A stretch of 64,000 nt of DNA from Hevea brasiliensis (lineage: Eukaryota; Streptophyta; Magnoliopsida; Malpighiales; Euphorbiaceae). Position 1 is the stretch's first letter; each line of letters starts with the position of its first letter. This document shows positions 11,817 through 24,275 of this stretch, one piece after another. The stretch spans positions 84,329,849-84,393,848 of the forward strand of contig NC_079501.1 in assembly GCF_030052815.1 (NCBI RefSeq), read 5' to 3'. The notes below the pieces were generated by a model. The model worked only from the letters and a program-made list of their open reading frames with translations, had not been told where the DNA came from and ran no database searches. The translations under genes were made by a program, and so were the position numbers.

Positions 11817-14800
11817 TGTAACGCCCTCACTAAAGGTAGTCCGTACATTTTACTGTTCTGACAACTAATGTCTGTTCGGACAGTTAAAATATCTGGAACT
11901 ACACCTAGACTATAGTGAGGAGGCATAAATTGAAGAAATAAATGTTAAGAAAATATAGGAAAAATGTAGAGAAAAAAAATAAATTAAAGTTTAGAGAATT
12001 TATAAATTGATACAAAAATAATAAAAATAACCCAATATGCACTACTAAGGACATTTTGGTCATTTCACCCCTAAAGGTGAATTTTGACCTAAATGTCAAA
12101 ATAAAAAAAAATTAGAGAATAAAATAATTAACATTAATTAAAATTTATGAAATAGATTAGGAAAATGAGAAGAGAAAAGAAAAGAAAAGAAAAGAAAAGA
12201 AAAAGTTTAGGAAAATTCAAAAAAAAAAAAAATTATAAATAGGCACTAGAGGACAAACCCCCACCCACTTCCATCTTCTTCCTCCATTTCTTCTCTCTCT
12301 CTTTCTCTCATTTCCTCCATTGTTGTCAAGCTTCCAAGCTTGATTTCCCAAGCTTCTACCCATCAAAACCTTTAGCACCCCTCACAAAAAATACTCCCCA
12401 CTCCATAAGGAAGCCATAGATACCCATAAGAAGCAAGAAAGTTGAGGTTTGGGAAGCTCAAGTAAGGTTAGTGCACTAATCCCTCTTCTTCTCTTTATTA
12501 AACATGAAAAGCATGTTTAGCTAAGTAAAAATACCATTAAAACAAAAAGCAAATCTAGAGGAAAGAACCCTTGAATTTTTGACAGCCATGGAACTTGAAG
12601 TTTATTGCTTTTAGGTGATGAAAAATGGTTCCATGAGAATGTGTAATGAGTTGAAATGTTTGAGAGTTTGATTGTGTAGTATTTATGTAAATTTGAAACT
12701 TTGAAAACTAAGGTTTGTGTAAATGTTGAAGACTTTGCATAAAATGTTGAAATTGACCTATTGAGTTGAGATTGTTGCTTATAGAAGTGTATTGCATACA
12801 AATTGAAGTAAAGAAGTTGGAGGAATTGAGATATTGGGAGTGTTCAATTTTCTGCAGTTTTGGACTCAATAAGTCCAGTGGGTTTATTGACCCATAACTG
12901 AAAATGTGTGACTCCAATTGGTATGAGGCCAATTGGAGGTGAAATTAGACTCAACATAGCCCATTTTCTATGAAGAAACCATGCCCAAATTCTGTCCAAA
13001 ACTTGACCTAAATACTGCCCAAATTCGGATTATCCTGCACCAAACCCAGAAAATGACCAAATGAACAGTACGTGTTCATTTGGTCATAACTCTCTCTATA
13101 CTGGTCCAAATGACCTAAAATTTCACCAATGGAAAGTTTAGACATAGGGCTACACTTTTCATGAAGACCACTTAACCCAGTTTTGCCTTTAACCAATTCA
13201 AATTGTTAGCACAAGTTGGGTCACTGAAACTGCCAACCCAGAAAATAACCAAATGAATTGTATGTGTTCATTTGGTTATAACTCTCTCTATACTAGTCCA
13301 AATGACCTAAATTTTCACCAATGGAAAGTTTAGACATAGGGCTACACTTTTCATGAAGACCACTTAACTCAGTTTTGCCTTTAACCAATTCAAATTGCTA
13401 GCACAAGTTGGGTCACTGAAACTGTCAACCTAGAAAATGACCAAATGAACAGTGTTTATTTGGTCATACTCTCTCTATACTGGTCCAAATGACCTAAAAT
13501 TTCACCAATGGAAAGTTTAGACATAGGGCTACACTTTTCATGAAGAAAACTTGACCCAGTTTTGCCTTTAACCAAATCAAATTGTTAGCACAAGTTTAGT
13601 CACTAAAACTGCCAACCCAGAAATTATCCCAAAATACTATTTCTTTGGTATTTTGACCATAACTTGAGTTCTATAACTCCAAATTCAGTGATTCAAAGAC
13701 TGAAATTCAAGTTTAAACATAGAGGAGCAATTGTTATGAAGGAAGTGTGACTAAATAGGCATCATAATCTAGTCAAATTCCTAGATAAAGATAACACATC
13801 AACATGAACCTAAAGAAAGGCTCATGGGAAAAATGCTATATAGGATAATTAAAATACTCATAAGGAAAATTTAATATTAAAAATGATATGAATATGTAAA
13901 TTAGGACTAATGTCCTATTAATATGAAATTAATGGTACCAATGAACAATACTAGAAAATAGTAATAGTGAATAGTGCTAAATTAATTAAAAATATTTAAT
14001 TGCCCATAGTATACCTAGACTTATTTATTTAGTTTGGATAAATTGGTACACCAATTAGGGACTACAAATAGCAGTACTGCCTACCGAGAAAATCATGAAC
14101 TGATAATATATGTCTGGTATGATTGTTCTACAGCCTATATGCCTATTTACTGGCCATTGTGCCTACTTTATTTCTGGCTTTACAAGACTGACAGCGGGTC
14201 TCGTGCCCGACAGCTGGCCTCATACTTGACAGACGTATACTGGATAGACATATGGCTATCTAACCAGTATACACCCATGCATCTAGCTTTTATAATTTGT
14301 TATAGGTTTCTTGGGCATTGAAAATGATTAATTAAGATTGAATATACAATAAGTAAACAGAAAAGATCCTGATAAATTAAATTGTTTCCAAAGTGAAATA
14401 AAAATGTAAAAGACACAGAAATTATGAATTTATCATTATTATTTAAATTATTAAATTATTGTTATTATAAATTATGCACCACTAAGCGTTATACTTAGCG
14501 CGTTGGTTTTCCATTGCGTAGGTACTGGAGATCAGTCCCAGCAGCCGCAGTAGTAGTGCTCACACAGAGACCGATCAGATCTGCCAGTGTTTACTAGTCA
14601 CCTTTACAGTTGTATTTTGGTAGGGCTCATGTATAGACTAGTATTTTGGTTCATTATGTTTAGTCATGATGTAATTACTAGTTTATGATGTATTTCATTT
14701 TGGACTTGAAATTAAACTTGAGATTGAAATGAAAACTTGTAATTTATTATCTATGAATTTCCATATGAATGCAATAGATGATACTTCATTTTGAGATCTC

Positions 14801-15092
14801 ATAAATAGTTGTGAATGATATGATAAAAGAGAATATGATATGGAAATATGTGAGATAACTATGAATATGTTAACAGGTGATAGTGGAACCCGCCAGATGC
14901 TAATAAAACAGAGGAGGATCTGTCCGGGTCTCCACAAAAATAAGAGATAAAAAAAAATTTTCTACACATAAATTACCTGACTTAAATGACATTAAAATTT
15001 ACAATAGACATGACAAGACAAGATAGGGTGCTCCAGCACCGAATGTGGCACTCATTGCTTAGCTACACTGTAGACGGGTGAGGGGCGTCACA
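11817..15092 (+). repeat. E2 5' LTR
   Basis: Starts TGTAACGCCCTCAC and ends GGGGCGTCACA. It contains an (AAAAG)n tract near 12174-12205 and three tandem units of about 190 bp at 13045-13616. Reading frames in it recur in the 3' LTR only because the two LTRs are copies. Confidence 0.9.
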
Positions 15093-15097
15093 TTTAG

Positions 15098-15109
15098 TGG
15101 TATTAGGGC
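15098..15109 (+). other. E2 primer-binding site
   Basis: TGGTATTAGGGC lies 5 bases after the LTR. It differs at two positions from TGGTATCAGAGC, the standard complement of the 3' end of plant initiator methionine tRNA. Confidence 0.75.
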
Positions 15110-15235
15110 AGAGGTTTAGGCGGTCCTAGACCTAAATAGTTAGAAATAGATAGAGTGCATCACATGCATAGGCCTTTAAATAGAGTCGAGGTGAAACTAA
15201 TGCAAATCTGTTTCTTTGTCTATTTTATAGGATCG

Positions 15236-16609
15236 ATGGCATCTGATCCTTCAAAGCAAGGACCTCTAGGACTGATAGAGGAGGAATTAGAGAGTCATGC
15301 ACTTGCTCCTAGTCGGGGGAGAAGTGGTAGTAGAACAGAGTTATCTCGAGGTACTGTGAGTAGGGCACAGCAGGCCTTTTATGAACAGATGACACAGCTG
15401 TTCCGTCAGGTCCTCAGAGCCATTCCTCAGCCATAGCTACCTCCACCTCCACAGCCACAGCCACCACCACCACCACTTGTACAGCCACCTCCACCCCCAC
15501 AGCCGCAACTTGTACACAGATCTCCACTAGAGAGACTGTAAAAGTATGGGGCAGTTGACTTCAAAGGTAAGAGGGATGATGATCCAGCCGCAGCAGAGTA
15601 TTGGCTGGAGAGGACAGAGAGGGTATTATAGCAGTTGCATTGCACCCTGCTACAGGAGGATGCATATAGATGGTGGGTAACAGTATCTAGAGTAGTACAG
15701 CCTGCACAGATCACCTGGGAGTTCTTTCTGGCTGAATTCAGAAAGAAATACATCAGTCATGTGTACTTGGAGGCAAGAAGGAGAGAATTCCTGGCATTGA
15801 GACAAAGGCAGCAGACAGTCTCCGAATATAAGTGGGAATTCGTGAGACTTAGTGGATATGCATTAGAGCTAATGCCTACAGAGGTTGATAAGTGCAGAAG
15901 GTTTGAGGATGAACTGAATGACAACATCAGGTTGATAGTGACATCTCACCACTTCACAGATTTCTCTCTGTTGGTAACATCAGCCCTTGATGTGGAGAGA
16001 GTCAGAAATGAAGAGCAGTCCAGAAAGGATGGGCAATGCAAGAGAGGTCCTGGACAGGGCCAGTTTAGTGCACCAGCTACTAGTAGTAAGAAGCATAAGG
16101 GTTCACAGAGCCAGACACAAGGTCAGAGGGGCCAGTCTGGAGTATCTATAGCTAGTTCCTGCACAAGAATAAGAGAATCAATTTCAGTGCCAGAATGTAC
16201 CCACTGTGGCAGGATACACAGAGGGGAGTGCTGACTGTTGACTGGTGGATGTTTCAGATGTGGGTCTACGGATCATTTCATACGAAGTTGTCCACAGGGG
16301 AGTGCTCCCACTGCACTACCACCGACTAAGAGGTTTGCCCCGACAGTGCAAAGGGGTAGAAGACCTGTAAGGCTTGAGATAGCTGGTACATCACAGAGGG
16401 CTTCTGAGACTACAGAACGGCCCGAGGCTGGAGTAGCACTCCGTGTGTACGCTATGGCTAGAGAGGACCCAAATCTGGTAGACATTATCAGAGGTACATT
16501 TCCTAATTATAATACCTTTAAGTATGTATTGATAGACCCTAATTATTTTCACCCCTATATATACATTGTATCTCTTGTTAAAAAGAGGATACCAAGAGAT
16601 GGGTTATAA
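15236..16609 (+). pseudogene. gag (with start of protease) of E2
   Basis: One uninterrupted frame of 457 codons starts at an ATG (MASDPS) and ends at TAA 16607-16609. It is broken by four nonsense codons, TAG 15434, TAA 15539, TAG 15629 and TGA 16232, with no frameshift. Order: polar N-terminus, a Pro/Gln-rich stretch (about 15420-15520), the retrotransposon gag domain (EYWLERTERV, AYRWW, FRKKYI, EYKWEFVRLSGYA; about 15595-15960), a basic Ser/Gln-rich region, a zinc knuckle CFRCGSTDHFIRSC (16250-16291), and the beginning of an aspartic protease (VDIIRGTF ... LIDP). The protease active-site triad is not intact after LIDP. Gag forms the particle that packages element RNA. Each stop is one C-to-T change from a Gln or Arg codon, as expected for deamination. 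Confidence 0.88.
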
Positions 16610-17029
16610 GATGGCATGCTTGTCACCAACCCTTTGAACCATAAGGTTATGGTGGATTATCAATCGAAAAGGATCGTATCAAAGATAATAAATAGAAATG
16701 AGAAGGAGGCTGTATATGAGATGAAAGAAGATGAGTACAGAACTGGTTGAGGAAAAAAAAAAGAGTTAGTCTATTGGGATTATACTGTGGTGACTATGCA
16801 ATGCTCTTGATGTTTGTCTTTGTAGACACAAGATTCTGACTTGGGACTATTGTGTAGAGCTACGTATTTTCAATAGTAAATCGAGATAAGGATAAGATTG
16901 TAGAACTAGGATTAATAAGACAGACTAAAGAAAAAGTAAAGTATTATAACATAAAAAGGAGAAAAGACAAGGAGATAACGGTCCCTCGATTATTTACACT
17001 GTGCAAATTTCGAGGACGAAATTTTATTT
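16610..17029 (+). other. E2 internal 3' part
   Basis: Homology to protease-type sequence fades (TNPLNHKVMVDYQ near 16628) and there is no reverse transcriptase or integrase. Just before the polypurine tract the sequence AAATTTCGAGGACGAAATTT (17006-17025) forms an inverted repeat that has a counterpart in E3. Confidence 0.6.
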
Positions 17030-17042
17030 AGAGGGGAAGAAT
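17030..17042 (+). other. E2 polypurine tract
   Basis: AGAGGGGAAGAAT directly precedes the TGTAACG start of the 3' LTR, the position of the plus-strand primer. Confidence 0.8.
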
Positions 17043-20000
17043 TGTAACGCCCTCACCAAAGGTAGTCTGTACATTTTACTGTTCTGACGACTAATGCCTA
17101 TTCAGACAGTTAAAATGTCTAGAACTACATCTAGACTATAGTGAGGAGGCATAAATTGAAGAAATAAATGTTAAGAAAATATAGAAAAAATGTAGAGAAA
17201 AAAATAAATTAAAGTTTAGAGAATTTGTAAATTGATACAAAAATAATAAAAATAACCCAATATGCACTACTACGGGCATTTTGGTCATTTCACCCCTAAA
17301 GGTGAATTTTGACCTAAATGTCAAAATAAAAAAAAAATTTAAAGAATAAAATAATCAACATTAATTAAAATTTATGAAATAGATTAGGAAAATGAGAAGA
17401 GAAAAGAAAAGAAAAGAAAAGAAAAGAAAAAGTTTAGGAAAATTCAAAAAAAAAATTATAAATAGGCACTAGAGGACAAACTCCCACCCACTTCCATCTT
17501 CTTCCTCCATTTCTTCTCTCTATCTTTCCCTCATTTCCTCCATTGTTGTCAAGCTTCCAAGCTTGATTTGCCAAGCTTCTACCCATCAAAACGTTTAGCA
17601 CCCTTCACAAAAAATACTCCCCACTCCATAAGGAAGCCATAGATACCCATAAGAAGCAAGAAAGTTGAGGTTTGGGAAGCTTAAGTAAGGTTAGTGCACT
17701 AATCCCTCTTCTTCTCTTTATTAAACATGAAAAGCATGTTTAGCTAAGCATAAATACCATTAAAACAAAAAGAAAATCTAGAGGAAAGAACCCTTGAATT
17801 TTTGGCAGCCATGGAACTTGAAGTTTATTGCTTTTAAGTGATGAAAAATGGTTCCATGAGAATGTGTAATGAGTTGAAATGTTTGGGAGTTTGATTGTGT
17901 AGTGTTTATGTAAATTTGAAACTTTGAAAACTAGAGTTTGTGTAAATGTTGAGGACTTTGTGTAAAATGTTGAAATTGACCTATTGAGTTGAGATTGTTG
18001 CTTATAGAAGTGTATTGCATGCAAATTGAAGTAAGGAAGTTGGAGGAATTGAGATATTGGGAGTGTTCAATTTTCTGCAGTTTTGGACTCAATAAGTCTA
18101 GTGGGTTTATTGACCCATAACTGAAAATGTGTGATTCCAATTTGTATGAGGCTAATTGGAGGTGAAATTAGACTCAACATAATCCATTTTCTATGAAGAA
18201 ACCATGCCCAAATTCTGTCCAAAACTTGACCTAAATACTACCCAAATTCGGATTATCCTGCACCAAACCCAGAAAATGACCAAATGAACAGTACGTGTTC
18301 ATTTGGTCATAACTTTCTCTATACTGTTCCAAATGACCTAAAATTTCACCAATAGAAAGTTTAGACATAGGGCTATACTTTTCATGAAGACCACTTAACC
18401 CAGTTTTTCCTTTAACTAATTCAAATTGTTAGCACAAGTTGGGTCACTGAAACTGCCAACCCAGAAAATGACCAAATGAACAGTACGTGTTCATTTGGTC
18501 ATAACTCTCTCTATACTGGTCCAAATGACCTAAAATTTCACCAATGGAAAGTTTAGACATAGGGCTACACTTTTCATGAAGACCACTTAATCCAGTTTTG
18601 CCTTTAACCAATTCAAATTGTTAGCACAAGTTGGCTCACTAAAACTGTCAACCCAGAAAATGACCAAATGAACAGTACGTGTTCATTTGGTCATACTCTC
18701 TGTATACTAGTCCAAATGACCTAAAATTTTACCAATGGAAAGTTTAGACATAGGGCTACACTTTTCATGAAGACCACTTGACCCAGTTTTGCCTTTAACC
18801 AAATCAAATTGTTAGCACAAGTTTAGTCACTAAAATTGCCAATCCAGAAATTATCCCAAAATACTATTCCTTTGGTATTTTGACCATAACTTGAGTTCTA
18901 TAACCCCAAATTCAGTAATTCAAAAACTAAAATTCAAGTTTAAACATAGAGGAGCAATTGTTATGAAGGAAGTGTGACTAAATAGACATCCTAATCTAGT
19001 CAAATTCCTAGATAAAGATAACACATCAACATGAACCTAAAGAAAGGCTCATGGGAAAAATGCTATATAGGATAATTAAAATACTCATAAGGAAAATTTA
19101 ATATTAAAAATGATATGAATATGTAAATTAGGACTAATGTCGTATTAATATGAAATTAATGGTACCAATGAACAGTACTAGAAAATAGTAATAGTGAATA
19201 GTGCTAAATTAATTAAAAATGTTTAATTGCCCATAGTATACCTAGACTTATTTATTTAATTTGAATAAATTGGTATACCAATTAGGGACTACTGATAGCA
19301 GTACTGCCTACCGAGAAAATCATGAACTGACAATATATGTCTGGTATGATTGTTCTACAAGCTATATGCCTACTTACTGGCCATTGTGCCTACTTTATTT
19401 CTGGCTTTACAAGCCTGACAGTGGGTCTCATACCCGACAACTGGCCTCATGCCTGACAGACGTATACTGGATAGATATATGGCTGTCTAACTAGTATACA
19501 CCCGTGCATCCAGCTTTTATAATTTGTTATAGGTTTCTTGGACATTGAAAATGATTAATTAAGATTGAATATACAATAAGTAAACAGAAAAAATCCTGAT
19601 AAAATAAATTATTCTCAAAGTGAAATAAAAATGTAAAAGACACAGAAATTATGAATTTACCATTATTATTTAAATTATTAAATTATTGTTATTATAAATT
19701 ATGCACCACTAAGCGTTATACTTAGCACGTTGATTTTCCATCGCGTAGGTACTGGATATCAGTCCCAACAGCCGCAGCAGCAGCAGTAGTAGTGCTCACA
19801 CAGAGACCGATCAGATCTGCCAGTGTTTACTAGTCACCTCTACAGTTGTATTTTGGTAGGGCCCATGTATAAACTAGTATTTTGATTCATTATGTTTAGT
19901 CATGATGTAATTACTAATTTATGATGTATTTCATTTTGGACTTGAAATTAAACTTGAGATTGAAATGAAAACTTGTAATTTATTATCTATGAATTTCCAT

Positions 20001-20327
20001 ATGAATGCAATAGATGATACTTCATTTTGAGATCTCATAAATAGTTGTGAATGATATGATAAAAGAGAATATGATATGAAAATATATGAGATGACTATGA
20101 ATATGTTAACAGGTGATAGTGGAACCCGCCAGATGCTAATAAAACAGAGGAGGATCTGTCCGGATCTCCACAAAAATAAGATATAAAAAAAAAATTCTAC
20201 ACATAAATTATTTGACTTAAATGACATCAAAATTTATAATAGACATGACAAAATAAGATAGGGTGCTCTGACATAAAATATGACACTCATTATTTAGTTA
20301 TACTGTATACGGGTGAGGGGCGTCAGA
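17043..20327 (+). repeat. E2 3' LTR
   Basis: A direct copy of 11817-15092 with scattered substitutions and small indels. The three-unit tandem repeat is present at 18268-18842. The end abuts the second CCCCA target-site copy. Confidence 0.9.
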
Positions 20328-20666
20328 CCCCACGGCTTACATAAGATTCCTGCATAGTTAGTATAAGGAAAGCCATCAAAGCGGCTAGATATTCAATGTA
20401 ATCACGTGCAGTCAAGACAAAAACTATGTAATTAAAGTTAGCTTTTTTGGCCACTTGTAAAAGTATATGAATAAAAGGCTGACATATGGCTCATCATTCC
20501 AAAATATAGTTATAAAAGGTAGAAATATCAAACATAGGAAATATAAATGTACGTCAAGTAAAGTAATATATTGGTCATCAATAAGTAATACCAGCTATCA
20601 AATATCAAGTCTATAAGAGGGCTAGGACTACAACACAAACCACTACCTAACGATCCTGATAAAAAG
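20328..20666. other. E1 spacer between pol and the antisense ORF
   Basis: E1 resumes after E2. No frame is readable; this should contain the end of pol and the region downstream of the convergent antisense gene. Confidence 0.45.
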
Positions 20667-23600
20667 CTAGAACTTTGAGTAAGACTAATGCTGCTTAATC
20701 ATAGCTTCTATCGGTGCAATTAAGACCTTCAAAGCTTCACCCTTGGACTAGATCATACCTCTATCATCCATATGATCAATAAGCAAGTTCTCCTATTGTT
20801 CTAAAAGTGATGTCTCCTCTGCCTTGAGTTTTGCTATCTTAGTCTTTAGGCAAACTATCTGCTCCTCTAGTCTGGTCAATCTTTTCTCTTATAACTTTCA
20901 CTTTGTTATCTTTTTCTCTCTTGCGAGCCAGGCAATAAAAGACTAAGCTTTCTAGATAAGCTCTTTAAATTTAACATGGCTCATAGTAAAGGGTTTAATG
21001 GAGATAGAAAGTGAGGTAAAAGTCTTACTCATTTCAACATGGGCAGGAAAAATCTCAGTAATTTATGTCTTAGCATCTTAAAGTTATGTGCCTGCTACAA
21101 TCAAAGTAGACAGAGTTGAAAGCAGTAATGACCTTTACTCCTTCGTATATGAACCAAGTTCTAAGGACAACAAATAATGTAGCTAGTTCTTAGCTATTAC
21201 AACTACGATTTCAGAAGGTTTAGCTATAAGTTGAGCGCTGTAGAGGTATCAGAGAATTTGGTTAAAAAGGAGAAGTCAAGATCCTAGGGAGGGTCAATCA
21301 CGTTAGTCACAACAGCTCTGTGACTTGTAACAACAGATGAGCTAGGATACGAGTTGGTCGCTAGTAAGGGAGTAGAAGTAGTAAGAACCTGTATAAGGTA
21401 AAATAAATCCCTACTCAAGTTACAAAAGCAGATTTTAGTCATAGTGAGTGGAATAATACATACCTCACGAGAAGCAGATGAAGGAATGTGCCTAAGTGGC
21501 TCATCATCTCCAGCATTTGCCACTTCTTGGATGGCATGGTCACTTTGGGTGCTAGTAATACCTTGTCCCTCTTCATGAGTTCCTAAGCATTGTTTAGAGG
21601 AAGCATCCCCAGTGGAAGTAGTGTTAGCACTTGAAGAAGTCTCTATGTTAGTATCACTAGCGTTTGGAATCTCTACTGATACAGAAGGAGAAGTTTAAGG
21701 CTTCTTGGCCTTAGGCACATGCCAGCCAAAGCGCCTAATAGGAGATGAAAAAGTACTTATTCTTATTCTCTCTAGTGAGAAGGAGATTTTTGAATCTTAG
21801 GTCTGAATTTCTTTGCTGGTGTTTTCATTTTCTTTACTAGAGGGAGATCTGACTAAGATGTTCTGGCCTTATGTTTTTTAGAAGAAGGCATAGGTTTTGT
21901 AGAAGCGATCTTCTGAGCTGTAGTAAGAGAAAAAGTGTGTGGCGAAAGGTCTGTTATAAATAGCAAAAGTAAGGAATAGAAATAAAAAGTACAGTATGAT
22001 AAATAGGGTAAGTACACACAGCTATAGGTCTTATTATAGCTTCATGACACCTGGAAAACCACTAGATTTGAAAGGTACAAAGGTGAGGTTCAATAAACTC
22101 TAAAGGAATTAGCTAGCTCACGTCTAAAGCTACTCAGGCTTAAAACAATAACGTGCCACATCTATTTTAGTGGTTAAAACAATCCTCGTACCACTAGAAG
22201 GGTTGGCACGAATAAAGATACGTTATAGAACACCTTAGATGAAACCCCAGTTATTGGGATAAAGTAAGGACATTAATAGTTCAAGTCCAAGTTTTACTAT
22301 ACCCGGATGTGTGCTAAAGGTTGTACCTATGTGCAAATGTCTGACGGCAAGGATGGAAGCCCAGTTACTGATAGGCCCATAAGAGAAAGAAGCACTTGAG
22401 CAGATTAACTAAGGAGGAAGACTAACAGACTCAAGGGCATCAGTATCATCAAAGGGACTGAAGCCAACAAAATTATGAGCTGGTAAATGTACCAAGTATT
22501 TTAGTACTCGACTCTCGTCCCATGTATAAGTAAGTGATACAACCCTCCTACCAAAGACACCACCAACTGAGAGAGGTGGAGAGCTCAATAACTCTGGGAA
22601 GTATAAGAGTAACCCTAGCTGTACAACTCAAAAGACACCATGGAGGACATGAACCTAATGGAAGCTAGTAACATAGTGCCAAAGGTGCAAGGCTGGCTTG
22701 TGGTAAAAGAATAAGCCAGTGGTAAGTATTCATGGGAAGAACATCTAAAGGCAGGGTAGAAGATGAACTTGCAGATCAGACACCAAATAAATAAAGTATG
22801 GTCAAATTGACTGGTGCCAGTATTATGGTTAATCAGAGCACTGTAAAAGGTGAACTTATCCAATTTTTTGAATTTGGATGGCAATTCTAAGAAGGAGCTG
22901 GGCATTTCTTTACCAACAATAGGGAGGCCTGTCATAATCTTAATGTTCCTTAAATTGATAAACATGGGATCCATTGGCAACACGAAGGAGTCGCATTATT
23001 AGGACTAGAGACTTAAGGAACCTCCTATTAGCCTGAGGTAGTAAAGAGGAGCAAATCCAGTTTGTTTGATGTAGTCATAAATGCCAAGAAGCTTCTAGGT
23101 GTTAGAAAAACAAGTATCAAGTCTATCAATCCATGCTTCCCAACTTGAAGATTGTCATGGCTAGGATTTAATATCACTGAGACAAGGAGGTGGTTGCAAG
23201 TGACCATTTACTAGCAGTTCCTTTTATTCTCCTAGAGGAAAAGGAGGAATAAGGATAGCATGTGGAAGTGATAGTGGGCCAAAAGTAGCAGCCACTATGA
23301 GTAGACCCTGTAAAATAAAGTAATTGAGATCAGGTACTTGGAAAAAGCATCTGTAATGAATAGATAAAACAGTGGAAATTGCAAATTCTTATTGAGAATG
23401 GGCCTGAAGGTTAAAGAACCTTGGACTTCTTAGAGCAGATAACTAGAGTTTTTGTGTTTGTAGTACTTGCAAAAATAGTAATAGGTACCCGATTAAATGA
23501 AATTTGGGCAGAGTTTCCCTTGCAAATGAACATCTAGAAAATTAGTTCTTCAATTGTGAACCAATTCTCACAACTAATGATTAAACACAACCTACATAAA

Positions 23601-23816
23601 GCACATACGTATAGTAATAAATAGTAGGTGCAGGACTGACATTAGGCATTGGGAAAACTGGTGGAGTATAAATATGCAAGGCAGTATAAATATGCAGAAG
23701 GGGTAACACTCAACCCAAGGATGCTACTACTAATAGGTGAGAGGTACCTATGAAGTGGCAGGTGCTTGTGGACTGCTAGGTGCCTGTGAATCGAAAGGTG
23801 AATCATCAGAGGCCAT
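20667..23816 (-). pseudogene. Antisense ORF of E1 with a plant mobile domain (PMD)
   Basis: This gene runs against the element's own gag-pol direction, between pol and the 3' LTR. It starts at an ATG at 23816 (MASDDSPFDSQAPSSPQAPA), followed by Ala/Pro/Ser-rich sequence. The middle (about 22400-23180) resembles the aminotransferase-like plant mobile domain: SWEAWIDRL, then FVLPMDPMFINLRNIKIM, TGLPIVGKEMPSS, and near 22480 YTWDESRVLKYL. A Ser/Thr-rich part follows (near 21500-21690), and the C-terminus (20667-20900) is coiled-coil-like (RLEEQIVCLKTKIAKLKAEE). The frame changes several times and there are many stops, mostly TAG, so it is dead. PMD proteins occur as host factors (MAIN/MAIL type) and in transposons. 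Extra antisense ORFs in Tat elements are known as a class; their job is not established. Assignment of the domain is by eye. Confidence 0.68.
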
Positions 23817-24275
23817 CTCTATAAGTGACAAATAATAAGGACATATATCAAGTACATGCCCAAACAATAGTCAAAAGCTAATTACTTACCAGATGGTACA
23901 AGTACCAATATTTAAAAAAGTACATAGGTACCTAGCAAAATACAAGTACTTGCAACTTTTTCAAATTTCAACAAAATTCAAAAAACCCATACAATGCCCA
24001 ACAAATCTAGAGCAAGATCAATATCAAAGAGATGGACAGTTCAGATGGTACCTAAAGATCATGATTAATGATTGAAAGAAATAAGAACACTTGAGGAAGC
24101 TTAAAGGAATATCGTTCATGGGGAGACCTTCGGATCTTTGAATCAACAGCGAAGGGGACTAGCAGCATGGAGTAGCATCACTAATGAGGTGCGGTGGCGA
24201 TGAAAACTGGCGTTGGGTCATCGAACAAAGGCCAGCAATCATGCATGGTGATGGCTGAACAAGAATCGCAAGGTG
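23817..24275 (-). other. 5' leader of the antisense ORF, distal part interrupted
   Basis: Non-coding sequence upstream of the antisense ATG. It would continue at 27939 if solo LTR B were removed. It probably holds the leader and promoter of the antisense gene; no TATA box was singled out. Confidence 0.4.

Larger units (their letters stand above)
11817..20327 (+). mobile_element. E2: complete long-LTR gag-only retrotransposon
   Basis: An 8511-bp element with two LTRs of about 3.28 kb, a primer-binding site, a gag remnant and a polypurine tract, flanked by a 5-bp target-site duplication CCCCA (11812-11816 and 20328-20332). The 5' LTR ends ...GTCACA and the 3' LTR ...GTCAGA, so one end base has mutated. 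The internal part is only about 1.95 kb and codes for gag and the start of protease; reverse transcriptase and integrase are absent. LTRs of over 3 kb with an initiator-Met tRNA primer suggest a relative of the Tekay/Del chromoviruses, which is inference because no pol is available. It sits inside the E1 integrase. The two LTRs are very alike (3 differences in one 82-bp stretch compared by eye), so it is younger than E1. Confidence 0.9.

Noticed and set aside
15427..15753. Gly/Cys-rich minus-strand ORF
   Set aside because: It is the reverse of the Pro-rich gag segment of E2.
12517..18024. Small ORFs that recur at 12517-12801 and 17740-18024, and at 14034 and 19261
   Set aside because: They are conserved only because they lie in the two LTR copies of E2; codon content is unlike protein and they differ in length between copies.
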